Origin: Streptomyces uncialis
GTDB taxonomy: Bacteria; Actinomycetota; Actinomycetes; Streptomycetales; Streptomycetaceae
Direction: 5' to 3'
DNA: 64,000 bases
Assembly: GCF_036250755.1 (NCBI RefSeq)
Contig: NZ_CP109583.1
Location: 5,022,001-5,086,000 of the forward strand
This document shows positions 24,340 through 33,857 of this stretch, piece after piece; position 1 is the first letter of the stretch, and the number at the start of each line of letters is the position of its first letter. The notes below the pieces were generated by a model. The model had not been told where the DNA came from and did not search any database. It saw nothing but the letters and a program-made list of their open reading frames with translations. A program made the translations under genes and the position numbers.

Positions 24340-26007
24340 ATGAACCCAGCCAGACGCACCACCGCCACAGCCTTGGTCCTGGCCACGGCGGGCGGGGTGC
24401 TCCACGCCACTGCCGCGCCCGCCTCCGCGGCGGTGAGCTGTACCTCCCCTGTCTTCAAGCGGCAGGTCTTCGCGAACACCACGTTCGCCGGTACGCCGAA
24501 GAAGACGGACTGCGACTCCGCGATCGACCAGAACTGGGGTACGGGCGCACCCGCGTCCCGCGTGCCGAAGGACAACTTCGGTGTTCGCTGGACCGTGACC
24601 CGCGACTTCGGCTCCGGTGGCCCGTTCACGCTGAACGTGGCCGCTCAGGACGGCATCCGGGTGTACCTCGACAACAGCCGCAAGGTCGATCTCTGGAGGA
24701 ACGTCTCCGCGACACAGAAGAAGACCGTCAACATCAACGTCCCCTCCGGCAAGCACACCCTCCGGGTCGACTTCGTCAACTGGAGCGGAAAGGCGAACGT
24801 CAAGTTCGGCTACCAGCCGCGGACCGCGGCGTCGGTCGACAGGGTCAAGCCCCTTGCTCCGACGGCTCCGGCCGTGTCGTACAGCGCCTCGACCGGCAAG
24901 GCCGAGCTGACCTGGGCGAAGAACAAGGAGATGGACCTCGCGGACTACCGTGTGTTCCGCCGCGCCAAGGGAGCCGCCTTCAGCACCAGGCCGCTCGCGA
25001 CGACGATCTCCACGACGTACACGGACACCACCCTGCCCAAGAACGGGGACGTGTACTACTACGAGGTACGGGCCCGCGACAAGGCAGGCAACCAGTCGGC
25101 GGGTACGGCCGACAAGGGCGTCACGACCGCCGACCGTACGGCGCCGGACCGGGTCAGGGGGATCTCGGCGGAGGGCACGACCGCGGGCAACACCGTCCAC
25201 TGGCTGGCCTCCTCGAAGGACGTCCGCCACTACGAGGTGTCGGGCGCACCGGTGGGACAGCAGGACGCGGACGGCCCCGTCGTCGTCCCCGGCACCTCCT
25301 ACACGGACCCGGCGGCGGTCGCCGGTACGCCCGTCACGTACACCGTGCGCGCGGTCGACGCGGCCGGGAACAAGTCCGCGGTGTCCCAGCCCGTCTCGGT
25401 CACCCGGCCCGCGGCTTCCGCCGTGCCCGCCCCGTCCGCGCTCCGGGCCGAACCCCTGGACGCCTTCACCGACGTCACCTGGTCCGGCGCCGACGGTTCC
25501 GACGCCGCGGTCACCGGTTTCCACGTCTATCGCCGCACAGCGTCGACCGGTGCCTGGGCCCTGGTGGGCAAGGCCGCCGCGTCCGCCACCTCGTACCAGG
25601 ACACGTCGGCTCCGAAGGGCCGCGCGTACTACTACGTCGTGGCCGTGGACGACGGTGACGCCGAGTCGGCCCCGTCCGGCACGACCACCCTCGACCGCCG
25701 CACCCCGGCCACCAGCGACGGGCCGCGCGCACCGCGACTCGACCTGATCTCGTCGGGTTCCACCCGGTCACCCATCATGGTCGGCATCAAGCCCGGCGCG
25801 GGCGACGAGAAGAGGCTGCTGAGCGGCTACTCCTGGAACATCTCCGGCGCGTGCGGCGACAGCGGCCTGGGCGGCATGACGACGACCACCACGATCTCGT
25901 GGACACCCCCGTACAACGGCCCCTGCGCGGTGACCGTGTTCGCCGTGGACACGTACGGAAGGCAGGGCGAAACGGCCGGCCAACTGGAGTTCATGGTCAA
26001 CCGCTGA
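24340..26007 (+). CDS. Secreted PA14-like and fibronectin type III repeat protein
   Basis: 555 residues. Signal peptide with AHA-type end (ATAAPASAAVS, cleavage near residue 31). Residues about 40-165 look like a PA14-type carbohydrate-binding module (TVTRDFGSGGPFTLNVAAQD, GIRVYLDNSRKVDLW, VPSGKHTLRVDFVNW). Three fibronectin type III units follow (about 170-440), each with a Y-x-V-x-A style strand: YYYEVRARDKAGNQSA, VTYTVRAVDAAGNKSA, YYYVVAVDDGDAESAP. The last 110 residues are another beta domain. Likely a secreted carbohydrate-binding or adhesion protein; no hydrolase domain is attached. ATG 24340 follows a GGACTGAAGGACTC stretch. A terminator hairpin follows. Confidence 0.75.
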   Translation: MNPARRTTATALVLATAGGVLHATAAPASAAVSCTSPVFKRQVFANTTFAGTPKKTDCDSAIDQNWGTGAPASRVPKDNFGVRWTVTRDFGSGGPFTLNVAAQDGIRVYLDNSRKVDLWRNVSATQKKTVNINVPSGKHTLRVDFVNWSGKANVKFGYQPRTAASVDRVKPLAPTAPAVSYSASTGKAELTWAKNKEMDLADYRVFRRAKGAAFSTRPLATTISTTYTDTTLPKNGDVYYYEVRARDKAGNQSAGTADKGVTTADRTAPDRVRGISAEGTTAGNTVHWLASSKDVRHYEVSGAPVGQQDADGPVVVPGTSYTDPAAVAGTPVTYTVRAVDAAGNKSAVSQPVSVTRPAASAVPAPSALRAEPLDAFTDVTWSGADGSDAAVTGFHVYRRTASTGAWALVGKAAASATSYQDTSAPKGRAYYYVVAVDDGDAESAPSGTTTLDRRTPATSDGPRAPRLDLISSGSTRSPIMVGIKPGAGDEKRLLSGYSWNISGACGDSGLGGMTTTTTISWTPPYNGPCAVTVFAVDTYGRQGETAGQLEFMVNR

Positions 26008-26029
26008 CCCCGGAACCTCGCTGTACAGA

Positions 26030-26056
26030 GGGAGAGCCGACCCCCTGGGCTCTCCC
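26030..26056 (+). terminator. Hairpin terminator after the PA14/FN3 gene
   Basis: GGGAGAGCC at 26030-26038 pairs with GGCTCTCCC at 26048-26056 across a 9-base loop. Confidence 0.7.
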
Positions 26057-26172
26057 CCGACCTCGGGCGGCCGAGGGCGTCACGGCCGTGCATTCGACAG
26101 AAGGGCACGTCAGCCTCTGCGGCCTTGGAGCCATCAGGCGTGGTTGTCAGTGCCCGGTTCTAGGGTGCCCCC

Positions 26173-27384
26173 ATGGCGACATTTCGATCCGGTTTCACGC
26201 TCAGGCGCATGGTCAAGGAGGCGCGGGAGCTCACCGAGCACGCCACCGTGCGGGAGCGGATCGACGCGGTTTTGCACATAATGGGTGGCCCTGGTGGGAC
26301 GTACGGCAAGGGCAGACCGCTGGTGGAGGCCTTGGAGGATGTCGCCCAAGAGGCCCTTCTGCACGAGGACATCGCGTTCGCTCAGCGCTTCCAGAGGTTC
26401 GCCGGCTACGCCGGCGGCAGCCTCTTCCTCGACACCGTGGAGTACTACTACGACGAGGGGGCTCGGCGGCGCAGCGAGGAGTACATGCGGCGGATGGCCG
26501 CCTTGGGTGCCGAGCGAGCGGTGGCAGTCCTGGAGGCATTGTGCGCCGACAACCCTGACGCGAGCGCCGCCGATGCCCATGCCCTCTTTCGCGGCATCGC
26601 CCGATCTACCGACCATCTGGGAATCGGAAGCGGAGAGGGCGGGATCCAGCTGTCCACCAGGGACTTGAAGTACCTCCAGCGACATGGCCACATGGAGCTG
26701 GTCCTACGGAACCTGCCCCGGCCAGCCACCGCCGAGACCGCCCGGATGATGAGCGATGTCCTGGCGGACGCCGACGCGGGAATGCTGGCCCAACTGCTCG
26801 AACTGAAGGCCAGACGGGCCGGCCTTGCGTCCCTGCGTGCTGTGGTGGACCACTCGGACAGCTCCGAGAGCGCGCTCCACGCCTGTCTGAAGAACCAGGA
26901 GTGGATCTTCGGTGGTGCCTATGTGGCCGAGCTTGCCCGCCGTCAGTACACCCCCGAAACCATTCTCGACATCCCGCTGCTGCGTGGTGACGGATCTCTC
27001 CACGTGGTGGAACTCAAGCGCGCCAACATCCAGGACCTGGTGATCCGGCCCAGCGGCCACCTCATGCTGGGTGCGCCGGCACACCGCGCGGTCTCCCAGG
27101 CGCAGAACTACCTCCGGGCCATGGACGAGAACCGACAGACCATCCTCGCGCGGTACGGCATCGATACTCGCAGGGCCTCGGCGACGGTCGTGATCGGGCA
27201 CCCGCAGTACGTGAGAGGGAGCATCACACCCCAGGAGGTCGCGGAGACGCTGCGAACCTACAACACGCACATGGCACGCATAGAAGTGATCACGTACGAG
27301 ACCCTGCTGGAGTCGGCATCCCGGATGCTGGCGCTCTCGTCGGCAGGTCAGGACCCCACCCCGATCGAGGACCCCACGGCATGA
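26173..27384 (+). CDS. sduA: Shedu-like (DUF4263) anti-phage nuclease
   Basis: 403 residues. The C-terminal half carries the DUF4263/Shedu nuclease pattern: LKNQEWIFGGAYVAEL, then DIPLLRGDGSLHVVELKRAN with the D...E-x-K active-site set (residues about 272-297), then an RPSG stretch and HRAVSQAQNYLRAM, the helix usually following the nuclease core. The N-terminal 200 residues are helical and specific to this subgroup; Shedu proteins vary most here. Single-gene Shedu systems protect bacteria from phages. ATG 26173 begins just after a short spacer. The stop overlaps the start of the next gene by four bases, so they are translationally coupled. Codon use is less GC-rich than in neighbours, in line with transfer. 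Confidence 0.75.
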   Translation: MATFRSGFTLRRMVKEARELTEHATVRERIDAVLHIMGGPGGTYGKGRPLVEALEDVAQEALLHEDIAFAQRFQRFAGYAGGSLFLDTVEYYYDEGARRRSEEYMRRMAALGAERAVAVLEALCADNPDASAADAHALFRGIARSTDHLGIGSGEGGIQLSTRDLKYLQRHGHMELVLRNLPRPATAETARMMSDVLADADAGMLAQLLELKARRAGLASLRAVVDHSDSSESALHACLKNQEWIFGGAYVAELARRQYTPETILDIPLLRGDGSLHVVELKRANIQDLVIRPSGHLMLGAPAHRAVSQAQNYLRAMDENRQTILARYGIDTRRASATVVIGHPQYVRGSITPQEVAETLRTYNTHMARIEVITYETLLESASRMLALSSAGQDPTPIEDPTA

Positions 27385-27701
27385 ACGACACCACTCCTGG
27401 GATCGAGTCGCTCCTTGCGAGCCTCTGCGGTGGCGCGATCACCGGCAAGGATTACATCGGCTACTTCCTCAACGAGCACGGAGAGGAACTCGTTTTCGCT
27501 CAGCGCAAGGGCGAGAAGACGGCCCGGCTCTGGCACAGCGACGCGGACTGGAAGATGTTCCGTATTGGTGATCATTCGATACGGGTGGACGGACCCATGG
27601 ACGGGATGATCACCATCGGCGATCTGATCATCGATCGCTCGGAGGCGTCATGGCTGTCCTCCTGCCTGGCAGCCTCCCGTCATATGCGCTCCAGGCGCTG
27701 A
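27381..27701 (+). CDS. Small unknown protein coupled to the Shedu-like gene
   Basis: 106 residues. Starts with ATG at 27381 inside an ATGA overlap with the stop of the Shedu-like gene, so it is translated with it. The sequence is soluble and acidic in the first half (LASLCGGAITGKDYIGYFLN, EELVFAQRKGEKTARLW) and reads like an alpha/beta domain. No motif or signal peptide is recognised. Being coupled to a defence nuclease, it may be an inhibitor, regulator or second component; this is inference only. The 294 bases that follow (27702-27995) are low in GC and hold no supported gene. Confidence 0.6.
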   Translation: MNDTTPGIESLLASLCGGAITGKDYIGYFLNEHGEELVFAQRKGEKTARLWHSDADWKMFRIGDHSIRVDGPMDGMITIGDLIIDRSEASWLSSCLAASRHMRSRR

Positions 27702-27995
27702 TGGCGACTTCGCAACGTGGCGCTCGCGAGCGTCGCCCCTGGTGGCGAAGGACGACCTTTGACCTCTGGCGATCATGCCTCCGAATTTGCGGCGCACTTC
27801 TGCGACAATTCGGTGGGACTGATTCGAATGGAATGCTGACGGAGAGTGGTGGCGGTGCTGTTCGAGTGACGTGTAGAAATCGGAAGGTTCGTCCACCCCG
27901 GATGGCCGACACTGCACGGCTCATCTGAGAAAAGCGTCATCGATCCATTCCCCAAGCCATGCGTCATGGATGGTTGAAACTGCCCGTATATTGAG

Positions 27996-28418
27996 TCATG
28001 ACTGAGGGGCGGCTCCTGGGTCGTGACGGAATCCGAGCATGCTGCTCACCGAATATGCGATTTCGATCAGGGCATTCTGTGGCACCTGTGGAATGATATA
28101 TCGATTGAGTTTCATGAAGTCGACGAAATCGGCAGGCAGCTCGATTGCGTAATGCTGAACATAGGGCGCTAGGTCTGTGCGCCAAATAAATGTTCCGTCG
28201 GTCAGGACGGAGGGGCCTCCAGGCACATGAAATGCCCCGCCGATGAGATCGGTCGTGGATTCCATGACATCGAGCACCGGGTAGCCGGCATTCAAGTATT
28301 GAAAAACGTCTCGCCGTGAATAGTCGGATGCCTCGGCGCGGGCCTTCGGGAGGGTCTCCGTGTAGACCGGTGAATCCGTCTTTGACATTTCCCTGAAGAA
28401 TCCGACGGTTCTCATCAA
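27996..28418 (-). CDS. Probable immunity protein for the RHS toxin
   Basis: 140 residues, low GC compared with the surrounding genes. Its ATG at 28418 overlaps the stop of the RHS gene (28415) by four bases, the classic arrangement of a polymorphic-toxin immunity gene directly after the toxin tip. Sequence is soluble, with stretches SDYSRRDVFQYLNAGYPVLD and APYVQHYAIELPADFVDF. No known immunity family is recognised with certainty. The function is assigned from position and low GC, not from sequence. Confidence 0.65.
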   Translation of the reverse strand: MMRTVGFFREMSKTDSPVYTETLPKARAEASDYSRRDVFQYLNAGYPVLDVMESTTDLIGGAFHVPGGPSVLTDGTFIWRTDLAPYVQHYAIELPADFVDFMKLNRYIIPQVPQNALIEIAYSVSSMLGFRHDPGAAPQS

Positions 28419-31400
28419 CTCGCTCCTGTGATCGGCAAGAAGACACGCCAGTTCCCATTGTTGGCGATCTGAGGTGCCTGACCCGGGCCCAGAACCGGGT
28501 TCGTGCCTACCATATCGGTAGGGGCGCGCACAGTGACACCTAGTTCATTGGCGAGCTGTTGGGCGATGCCTGACCCATCCGCTCCGGAATGGCAGACCAT
28601 GAGACGGAGCGGACCCCCATTGTAGTGGGGATTGTTCATCACCGCATCGGCCAGCTGGCCGCCATTGACATTGCCCCCGGGCAGGCCCAAGAAGCCATCG
28701 GGAGTTCCATGGGCGACCACGTCGTGCTCGCCGGCGTTCTGCACATTGCGGAAATTGCGCATGCTGGACCCGTCATCGCCGACCAGTGTTCCCGTTGGGC
28801 CATGAGTGACCGGCGCGCCGGACGGGATTCCGCTGTCCTCCATGTAGTCCATGTCCCTCATGCCTGAGCATGGGGAAAGGCCCAGGGCATCGAACGCACT
28901 ATGGGGATTGTGGACGTAGGCGGTCGGGTTGGGGGCTGGTGCGAGGCCGAGAGGGTCGGGGGTGAGGTAGCGGGCGGTTTCGGGGTCGTAGTGGCGGAAG
29001 TAGTTGTAGTGAAGGCCGGTTTCGGGGTCGTGGTACTGGCCGGGGAAGCGGAGGGGGGTATAGGTGGTGGCGTTGGTATTCCAGGTGGTGGTGCCCCAGA
29101 GCGTGGTGCGGGTGTGCCAGGCGATGTCGCCGGATTCGTCGATGAGTTCGGTGGGTGTGCCGATGAGGTCGGTGGCGATGGCGAAGAAGCGCTGGTCGAT
29201 CACCGACTGAGGTGCGTGAGCGTCAAGGATGCGTTCGGTCTGGGCGAGTGGACGCAGACCGTGGTGGTCCCAGCTGAGGGTGACGGGGTGGGGGAGCCCG
29301 GTCGCGACCGTGGTCTGTTCGCAGAGGGTGGTGCCGTCCCACGTGAACCGCACTTCCTCGTGGACGGTCTCACCGTCGTCGTGGAGGCGTTGTTTGACGG
29401 TGCGGCGACCCAGAGGGTCGTAGCGATAGCGCCAGCGGGTGCCGTCGGGAGTGGTGACGGCGGTGAGGCGGTCCTCGGGATCCCATGTGTAGTGCCAGGT
29501 GTCGGGTTTACGGGAGAGCCTGGTCTTCTGGCGCAGAGAGATGCGGCCGAGGGCGTCGTGTTCGTAGCGGATGTTTCCGGCACGGGTGATGGCGGTGCCG
29601 GTGTAGCTGCGGGGTCCGGTGGCTTCGTGCCCGGGGTGCGTGGTGGGCCAGGAGGCCGAGGTCTGGTTACCGAGGTCGTCGTAGGTGTAGGTCTCGCTCC
29701 AGTTGGTGGCGGTGACGGCGGTGACCCGGCCGGCGGTGTCGAGATCGAAGCGGGACGGGCCGCGGAGCGCGTCGTCGACGGTGGTGAGGTGGCCGTCGGC
29801 GCGGTAGGTGTAGCCGCGGTGGTTGAGGGTGCGGTCTCCTGCGGTCAGGTGTTGGGCGGCGAGGCGGCCCGCGAGGTCCCAAGCGGATGTGACGGTGAGA
29901 GTGTCGTCGTAGGAGCGTTCGCGTTCCCGCCCGGCTTCGTCATGGGAGAAGGTGATGCGGTGGCCGCCGGGCGTGAGGTGACTGCGCCGTCCGGTGGCGT
30001 CATGTCCGTAGGTGGTCCGGTGACCGGTGGGGGTGATCCGGTGGGTGCGACGGCCGACTCTGTCGTATCCATAGGTGGTGATCCGGCTGTTGACCATCTC
30101 TGTTTTCAGCAGTCCGCGCCGGTCGTACTGATGGATGAGCTCGCTGTCCGGGCCGATGGCGTGAACGAGTCGCCCAGCCGCGTCGTACGCGTAGGTCGTC
30201 GTGGTGCCGCCTGCGGTCTTGCGGGTCACGCGGCCGAAGCAGTCCCGTATGAACGTGAGTTCTCTCCCGCTTGCGTCGGCACGGCTCATGACCCTCCCGG
30301 CCGCGTCAAGGATGTAGGTGAGAGTGCGCCCGTCGAAGTCCGTCTCGGAGACGAGCCGCCCTGCCGGGTTGAAGGCGTAGCTCCAGCTACGCCCCACCGG
30401 ATTGGTGACTCTGGTGAGCCGCAGCTCGGAGTCGTGATGGAAGGCGTACCGCACGCCGTCCGGGCCGGTGCGGGCCGCGAGGAGATCGAAATGGGTGTAC
30501 TCGAAGTGGACCGTCTGGCCCATGGGGTCCGTGAGGCTGGTGCAGTTGCCCTCGCCGTCGTATGTCCAGATTCTCACTGAGCCGTCGGGCCCGGTGCGGC
30601 GTGTCAGCTCACCGTCGACGGTCCACTCAAGTCGTGTGATTGCGCCGAGGGGATCCGTGATGTCTAGGGGACGGCCGTAAGCATCGCGTTCGTACCGGGT
30701 GGTGGAACCGGCGGGATCGGTTACTTCCATGAGCAGTCCGGCAGGGTTGCAGCGGATCGTGGTCACTGCGCCGAGCGCGTCCCTGATGGAGGAGATGTGG
30801 CCACTGCTGTTGTAGGTGTAGTACGTAGTGTGGCCGGCCTGGTCGGTGGTCGCCGTACGGTTGCCGTGTTCGTCGTGTTCTTGACGTTGGCAGGTGCCGT
30901 CCGGGGCTGTGAACTCGGCGAGCAGGCCCAGTTCGTTGTACAGCATGCGCAGTTCGGTGCCATCGGGGCGGGTGGCGGTGATGAGCCTTCCGTCGCCGTC
31001 GTAGGCGTACGCGGTGTTGTGGCCGAGAGGGTCGGTGTGAGTGAGCCGATGACCGTTGGCGTCGTAGGTGTGGCGGGTGGTGTGGCCGAGGGGGTCGGTG
31101 GTGGCGAGGATCCGGCTCTGGCCGTCGATGAGGTGGCGGGTGGTGTGGCCTTCGGCGGTGGTGAGGGTGGTGGTGCGGTGGCCGCTTTCGGGGTCGGGTT
31201 CGCTGTAGGTGAGGGTGAGTCGGAAGTGGCCGGCTTCGCCGCCTTCGGCGATCACGCGGTGCCGGTGGTCGTAGGTGTAGTCGTAGCGGCTGTTGTTGGA
31301 GTCGATCCAGGCCGTGATCCGGTGGTGGTGGTCGTACTCGAAGGTGAGTGTGGCACCGGAGGGTTTGGCGACGGTGGTGAGGTTGTCGGCCGTGTACCCG

Positions 31401-33208
31401 TAACGCCGTATCGGGTGGATCTCCTCGCCATCGGCGAGGGCCAGTGCCGTGATCCTGCCGTCTTCGGTGGTGAGGGTGAGGTGGTAGCCGCCGGAGTGGA
31501 CGAGTGCCAGGGGTGTGCCGTCGTCGGTGCGGTCGATGGTGATGGTGTTGTGGTTGCGGTCGGTGATCTGGACGGCCCAGGCGTTGCCGTCGTCGCCGGG
31601 ATCACCCGGTGGTGCCGCGAAGCGGTGTGTACGGCCGGTGTCGGGGTCGGTGATCGTGTAGTCGCCGTCGTTCAGGCGGACGAGTGTGGTGCGGGAGGTG
31701 CCTGACTCGCTGCGGGTGGGCAGTCCGGGGGCGGGGTGGGGGTAGGTGATCAGTCTGCCGTCGTCGGTGATGTGGATGACACCGATGGCGTCGATTTTCA
31801 GGCGTTCGTCGATGGTGGAGGCCCAGGAGGGGCCGAAGAACCGGCCGAGGGTGTAGCCGGACTCGACGCGGCGGGTAAAGGCGAGGGGCAGCACCCCGGG
31901 GAGTGCTACGTCTGTCTGGGCGAGGAACATGCGTCCGGTGGCGAGGTCGACGGGGTCGGTGCCGGTGGTGGTCTTCTCGCCGTCGGTACGGTTGTGGGCG
32001 CCTTCCGGTGTGTCGTCGACTGCCTTGCGTGCCCGGTTGGTGTCGGCGGCCAGGTCCGCCAGCTCCTTCGCGACCCGGGCGCCTTTGACGCCGGCTCCGG
32101 CGCCGCCGGTGGCGGCGGTCAGCAGCAGGTCGGGGACGAGCCGGCCGAAGCCTTCGGCGGGGTCCTTCATGAAGCCGGTGATCATCTGCTTGCCGGCGCC
32201 CGCGGGGTCGTTGGCGACCATGACCAGGCCGGCGGCGGTGTTGTTGAGGGCGAGGGCGTACTCGGCGGGGTGGGTGATGTTGTACGGGTCGAGGGGGTTG
32301 AGGCTGCGGGCGAATGTGACCAGCCCGGCCGTGCCCTTGACGATTCCCGCGCCGAAGTGGGTCTGGAGCACCTCGTACTCGGCCAGGCCGTCCGCCATCT
32401 GAGCGGCGTACGAGGGCTTCGGCGGGGCCGCGTCCCGGGCGGCGGCCACCGCGCCGCGGGCGGTGTCGGCGGCTGTGTTGCGCTGCTTGCGGGCCTCGGC
32501 GAGGAGTTCCTGAGCTTCCTCCATCCGGGCCTTGCCCGGGTCGGAGAACTCACCCGGCTTCGGTGGCAGGGTGGACGGGTCCCGATCGTCGGCAGGCTTC
32601 GCGTTGTACTGGTCAGCGGCCTTGTTGTACGTGTCGACGCTCGCCTTGTGCGCGTCCAGAGCGTCCTCGGAGGCCTTCGTCCCGGCTTTCCATGTGTCGA
32701 TCGCGGTCTGTGCCTGCCCCTGTGCCCATTCCACCGTGCCGGCGAAGGCCTCAAGCGCTCCGGCTGCCTTCTCACACGCGTCGGCGGCTTTGAACCACTT
32801 CGGGGGTTCGATCTTCACCGTGGTGCGGAACGCGTCCGCGGCCTGCCCCTTGAGCGCGGAGGAGTCCAGCCCTCCGAGTCCTTTGCCGACGCTGTCGAAG
32901 GCCTTCTGGAGATCCTTGAGATGGGCGGCGGTGGAGCGCAGTTTCGACGGGGACCCGTAGACGAGTCTGGTCTTGTCGTCGCTCTGCCCGAGGTCGAGTT
33001 CGTCGACTTCCGCGCCCATGCGGTTGGCGAGGGAGCGGGACTTGTCCCGGACCCAGTCGGATCCCGATTCCCAGCCGACATCGTCGAGCCGGTCGGCGGT
33101 CCAGTCCCCGGCGTCCTCGACCCGGTTGCCGACCCACTCGGTCCCCTTCTCGACCGCGTTCTCCACCGAGTCCGGAGTGAGGTCACCGACGATGTCCCCG
33201 ATGCCCAT
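28415..33208 (-). CDS. RHS-repeat polymorphic toxin with caspase-like C-terminal tip
   Basis: 1597 residues. The N-terminus (1-400) is a helical WXG/ESX-like pre-domain (SALKGQAADAFRTTVKIEPP, TVEWAQGQAQTAIDTW), pointing to type VII-type or related export. Then DPVDLATGRMFL opens the RHS shell, with dozens of YD repeats (YDANGHRLTHTDPLGH and similar) and the closing core motif RYLTPDPLGL. The variable tip (about 1450-1597) begins after DALGLSPCSG. It contains VVAHGTPDGF (His1500) and LRLMVCHSG (Cys1539), a His then Cys spacing typical of clan CD (caspase-like) cysteine peptidases, then TDMVGTNP and IANNGNWRVF. Protease activity of the tip is inference. The tip is lower in GC than the shell. 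It is the third gene of an operon that ends with its immunity gene. Confidence 0.85.
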   Translation of the reverse strand: MGIGDIVGDLTPDSVENAVEKGTEWVGNRVEDAGDWTADRLDDVGWESGSDWVRDKSRSLANRMGAEVDELDLGQSDDKTRLVYGSPSKLRSTAAHLKDLQKAFDSVGKGLGGLDSSALKGQAADAFRTTVKIEPPKWFKAADACEKAAGALEAFAGTVEWAQGQAQTAIDTWKAGTKASEDALDAHKASVDTYNKAADQYNAKPADDRDPSTLPPKPGEFSDPGKARMEEAQELLAEARKQRNTAADTARGAVAAARDAAPPKPSYAAQMADGLAEYEVLQTHFGAGIVKGTAGLVTFARSLNPLDPYNITHPAEYALALNNTAAGLVMVANDPAGAGKQMITGFMKDPAEGFGRLVPDLLLTAATGGAGAGVKGARVAKELADLAADTNRARKAVDDTPEGAHNRTDGEKTTTGTDPVDLATGRMFLAQTDVALPGVLPLAFTRRVESGYTLGRFFGPSWASTIDERLKIDAIGVIHITDDGRLITYPHPAPGLPTRSESGTSRTTLVRLNDGDYTITDPDTGRTHRFAAPPGDPGDDGNAWAVQITDRNHNTITIDRTDDGTPLALVHSGGYHLTLTTEDGRITALALADGEEIHPIRRYGYTADNLTTVAKPSGATLTFEYDHHHRITAWIDSNNSRYDYTYDHRHRVIAEGGEAGHFRLTLTYSEPDPESGHRTTTLTTAEGHTTRHLIDGQSRILATTDPLGHTTRHTYDANGHRLTHTDPLGHNTAYAYDGDGRLITATRPDGTELRMLYNELGLLAEFTAPDGTCQRQEHDEHGNRTATTDQAGHTTYYTYNSSGHISSIRDALGAVTTIRCNPAGLLMEVTDPAGSTTRYERDAYGRPLDITDPLGAITRLEWTVDGELTRRTGPDGSVRIWTYDGEGNCTSLTDPMGQTVHFEYTHFDLLAARTGPDGVRYAFHHDSELRLTRVTNPVGRSWSYAFNPAGRLVSETDFDGRTLTYILDAAGRVMSRADASGRELTFIRDCFGRVTRKTAGGTTTTYAYDAAGRLVHAIGPDSELIHQYDRRGLLKTEMVNSRITTYGYDRVGRRTHRITPTGHRTTYGHDATGRRSHLTPGGHRITFSHDEAGRERERSYDDTLTVTSAWDLAGRLAAQHLTAGDRTLNHRGYTYRADGHLTTVDDALRGPSRFDLDTAGRVTAVTATNWSETYTYDDLGNQTSASWPTTHPGHEATGPRSYTGTAITRAGNIRYEHDALGRISLRQKTRLSRKPDTWHYTWDPEDRLTAVTTPDGTRWRYRYDPLGRRTVKQRLHDDGETVHEEVRFTWDGTTLCEQTTVATGLPHPVTLSWDHHGLRPLAQTERILDAHAPQSVIDQRFFAIATDLIGTPTELIDESGDIAWHTRTTLWGTTTWNTNATTYTPLRFPGQYHDPETGLHYNYFRHYDPETARYLTPDPLGLAPAPNPTAYVHNPHSAFDALGLSPCSGMRDMDYMEDSGIPSGAPVTHGPTGTLVGDDGSSMRNFRNVQNAGEHDVVAHGTPDGFLGLPGGNVNGGQLADAVMNNPHYNGGPLRLMVCHSGADGSGIAQQLANELGVTVRAPTDMVGTNPVLGPGQAPQIANNGNWRVFLPITGAS

Positions 33209-33212
33209 GGAT

Positions 33213-33857
33213 TCAGTTCCCCCCGTTGCCCTGCTGCTGCGCGGTCCGTTCCTCGGGTGAGGGCCCGTACGTGCTGTCGACGGCTCGTTCGAACTGCTCC
33301 TGGTCGACGCCGATCAGGTCGTTGATCGCGCTGACGCGCTGTCCGCCCATTCCCTCGGTCAGCACCGTCCGGCTCGTGTCCTTCCAGGTCTGAGCCGCCT
33401 CGGCCTTCGCCTGGTCGAACGACTCCCGGCTGTAGTCGGGGTCCAGATAGTCCGGCCTGAGGACCTCGCCCCACTCCTGCTTCACGATCTCGTCCTCCGA
33501 GGCGTGCGGATTGCCGAGGGCCGCGTTCACCGCGACCTTCAGCGTGCCCTCGACATACCGGTCCTCCTCCCAGACCAGCCCCGCCGCCAGCCCGAGCTTC
33601 GCCGCGATCGTGTTCGCGTCCTGGACCAGCGCCCGTACACCCCACTCCCAGCACTCGCAGAAGTCCTCGAAGTCCGTCGAGAGCCCGTGGTGTCCGGCCT
33701 CCACCCCTGTCATCGACAGATCCGAGAGTCCCTTGCCCATCAGCGAGCCGGTGTTGGTGCCGAACTCGCCCAGCTCGGCGATCGCGGCCCGCAGCCCTGA
33801 GGTGATCTGCTGGACACTCTCCCGGGAGACGCCGAGGTCCTCGGCCCCGCCGTCCAT
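33213..33857 (-). CDS. Accessory protein of the RHS operon, WXG-like helical
   Basis: 214 residues, no membrane segment. The start ATG (33857) overlaps the stop of the preceding gene (TGATG) and its end is 4 bases from the RHS start, so all three genes form one transcript. The sequence is helical with an acidic N-terminus (ESVQQITSGLRAAIAELGEF) and a conserved-looking centre (DFEDFCECWEWGVRALVQDA). Such proteins commonly sit directly before WXG/RHS-type toxins in actinomycetes and are thought to act as chaperones or co-exported partners; no specific function is proven here. Confidence 0.65.
   Translation of the reverse strand: MDGGAEDLGVSRESVQQITSGLRAAIAELGEFGTNTGSLMGKGLSDLSMTGVEAGHHGLSTDFEDFCECWEWGVRALVQDANTIAAKLGLAAGLVWEEDRYVEGTLKVAVNAALGNPHASEDEIVKQEWGEVLRPDYLDPDYSRESFDQAKAEAAQTWKDTSRTVLTEGMGGQRVSAINDLIGVDQEQFERAVDSTYGPSPEERTAQQQGNGGN

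Noticed and set aside
28901..30580. Long plus-strand frames opposite the RHS gene
   Set aside because: Antisense to YD repeats; Val/Gly-rich with no start signal or family pattern.
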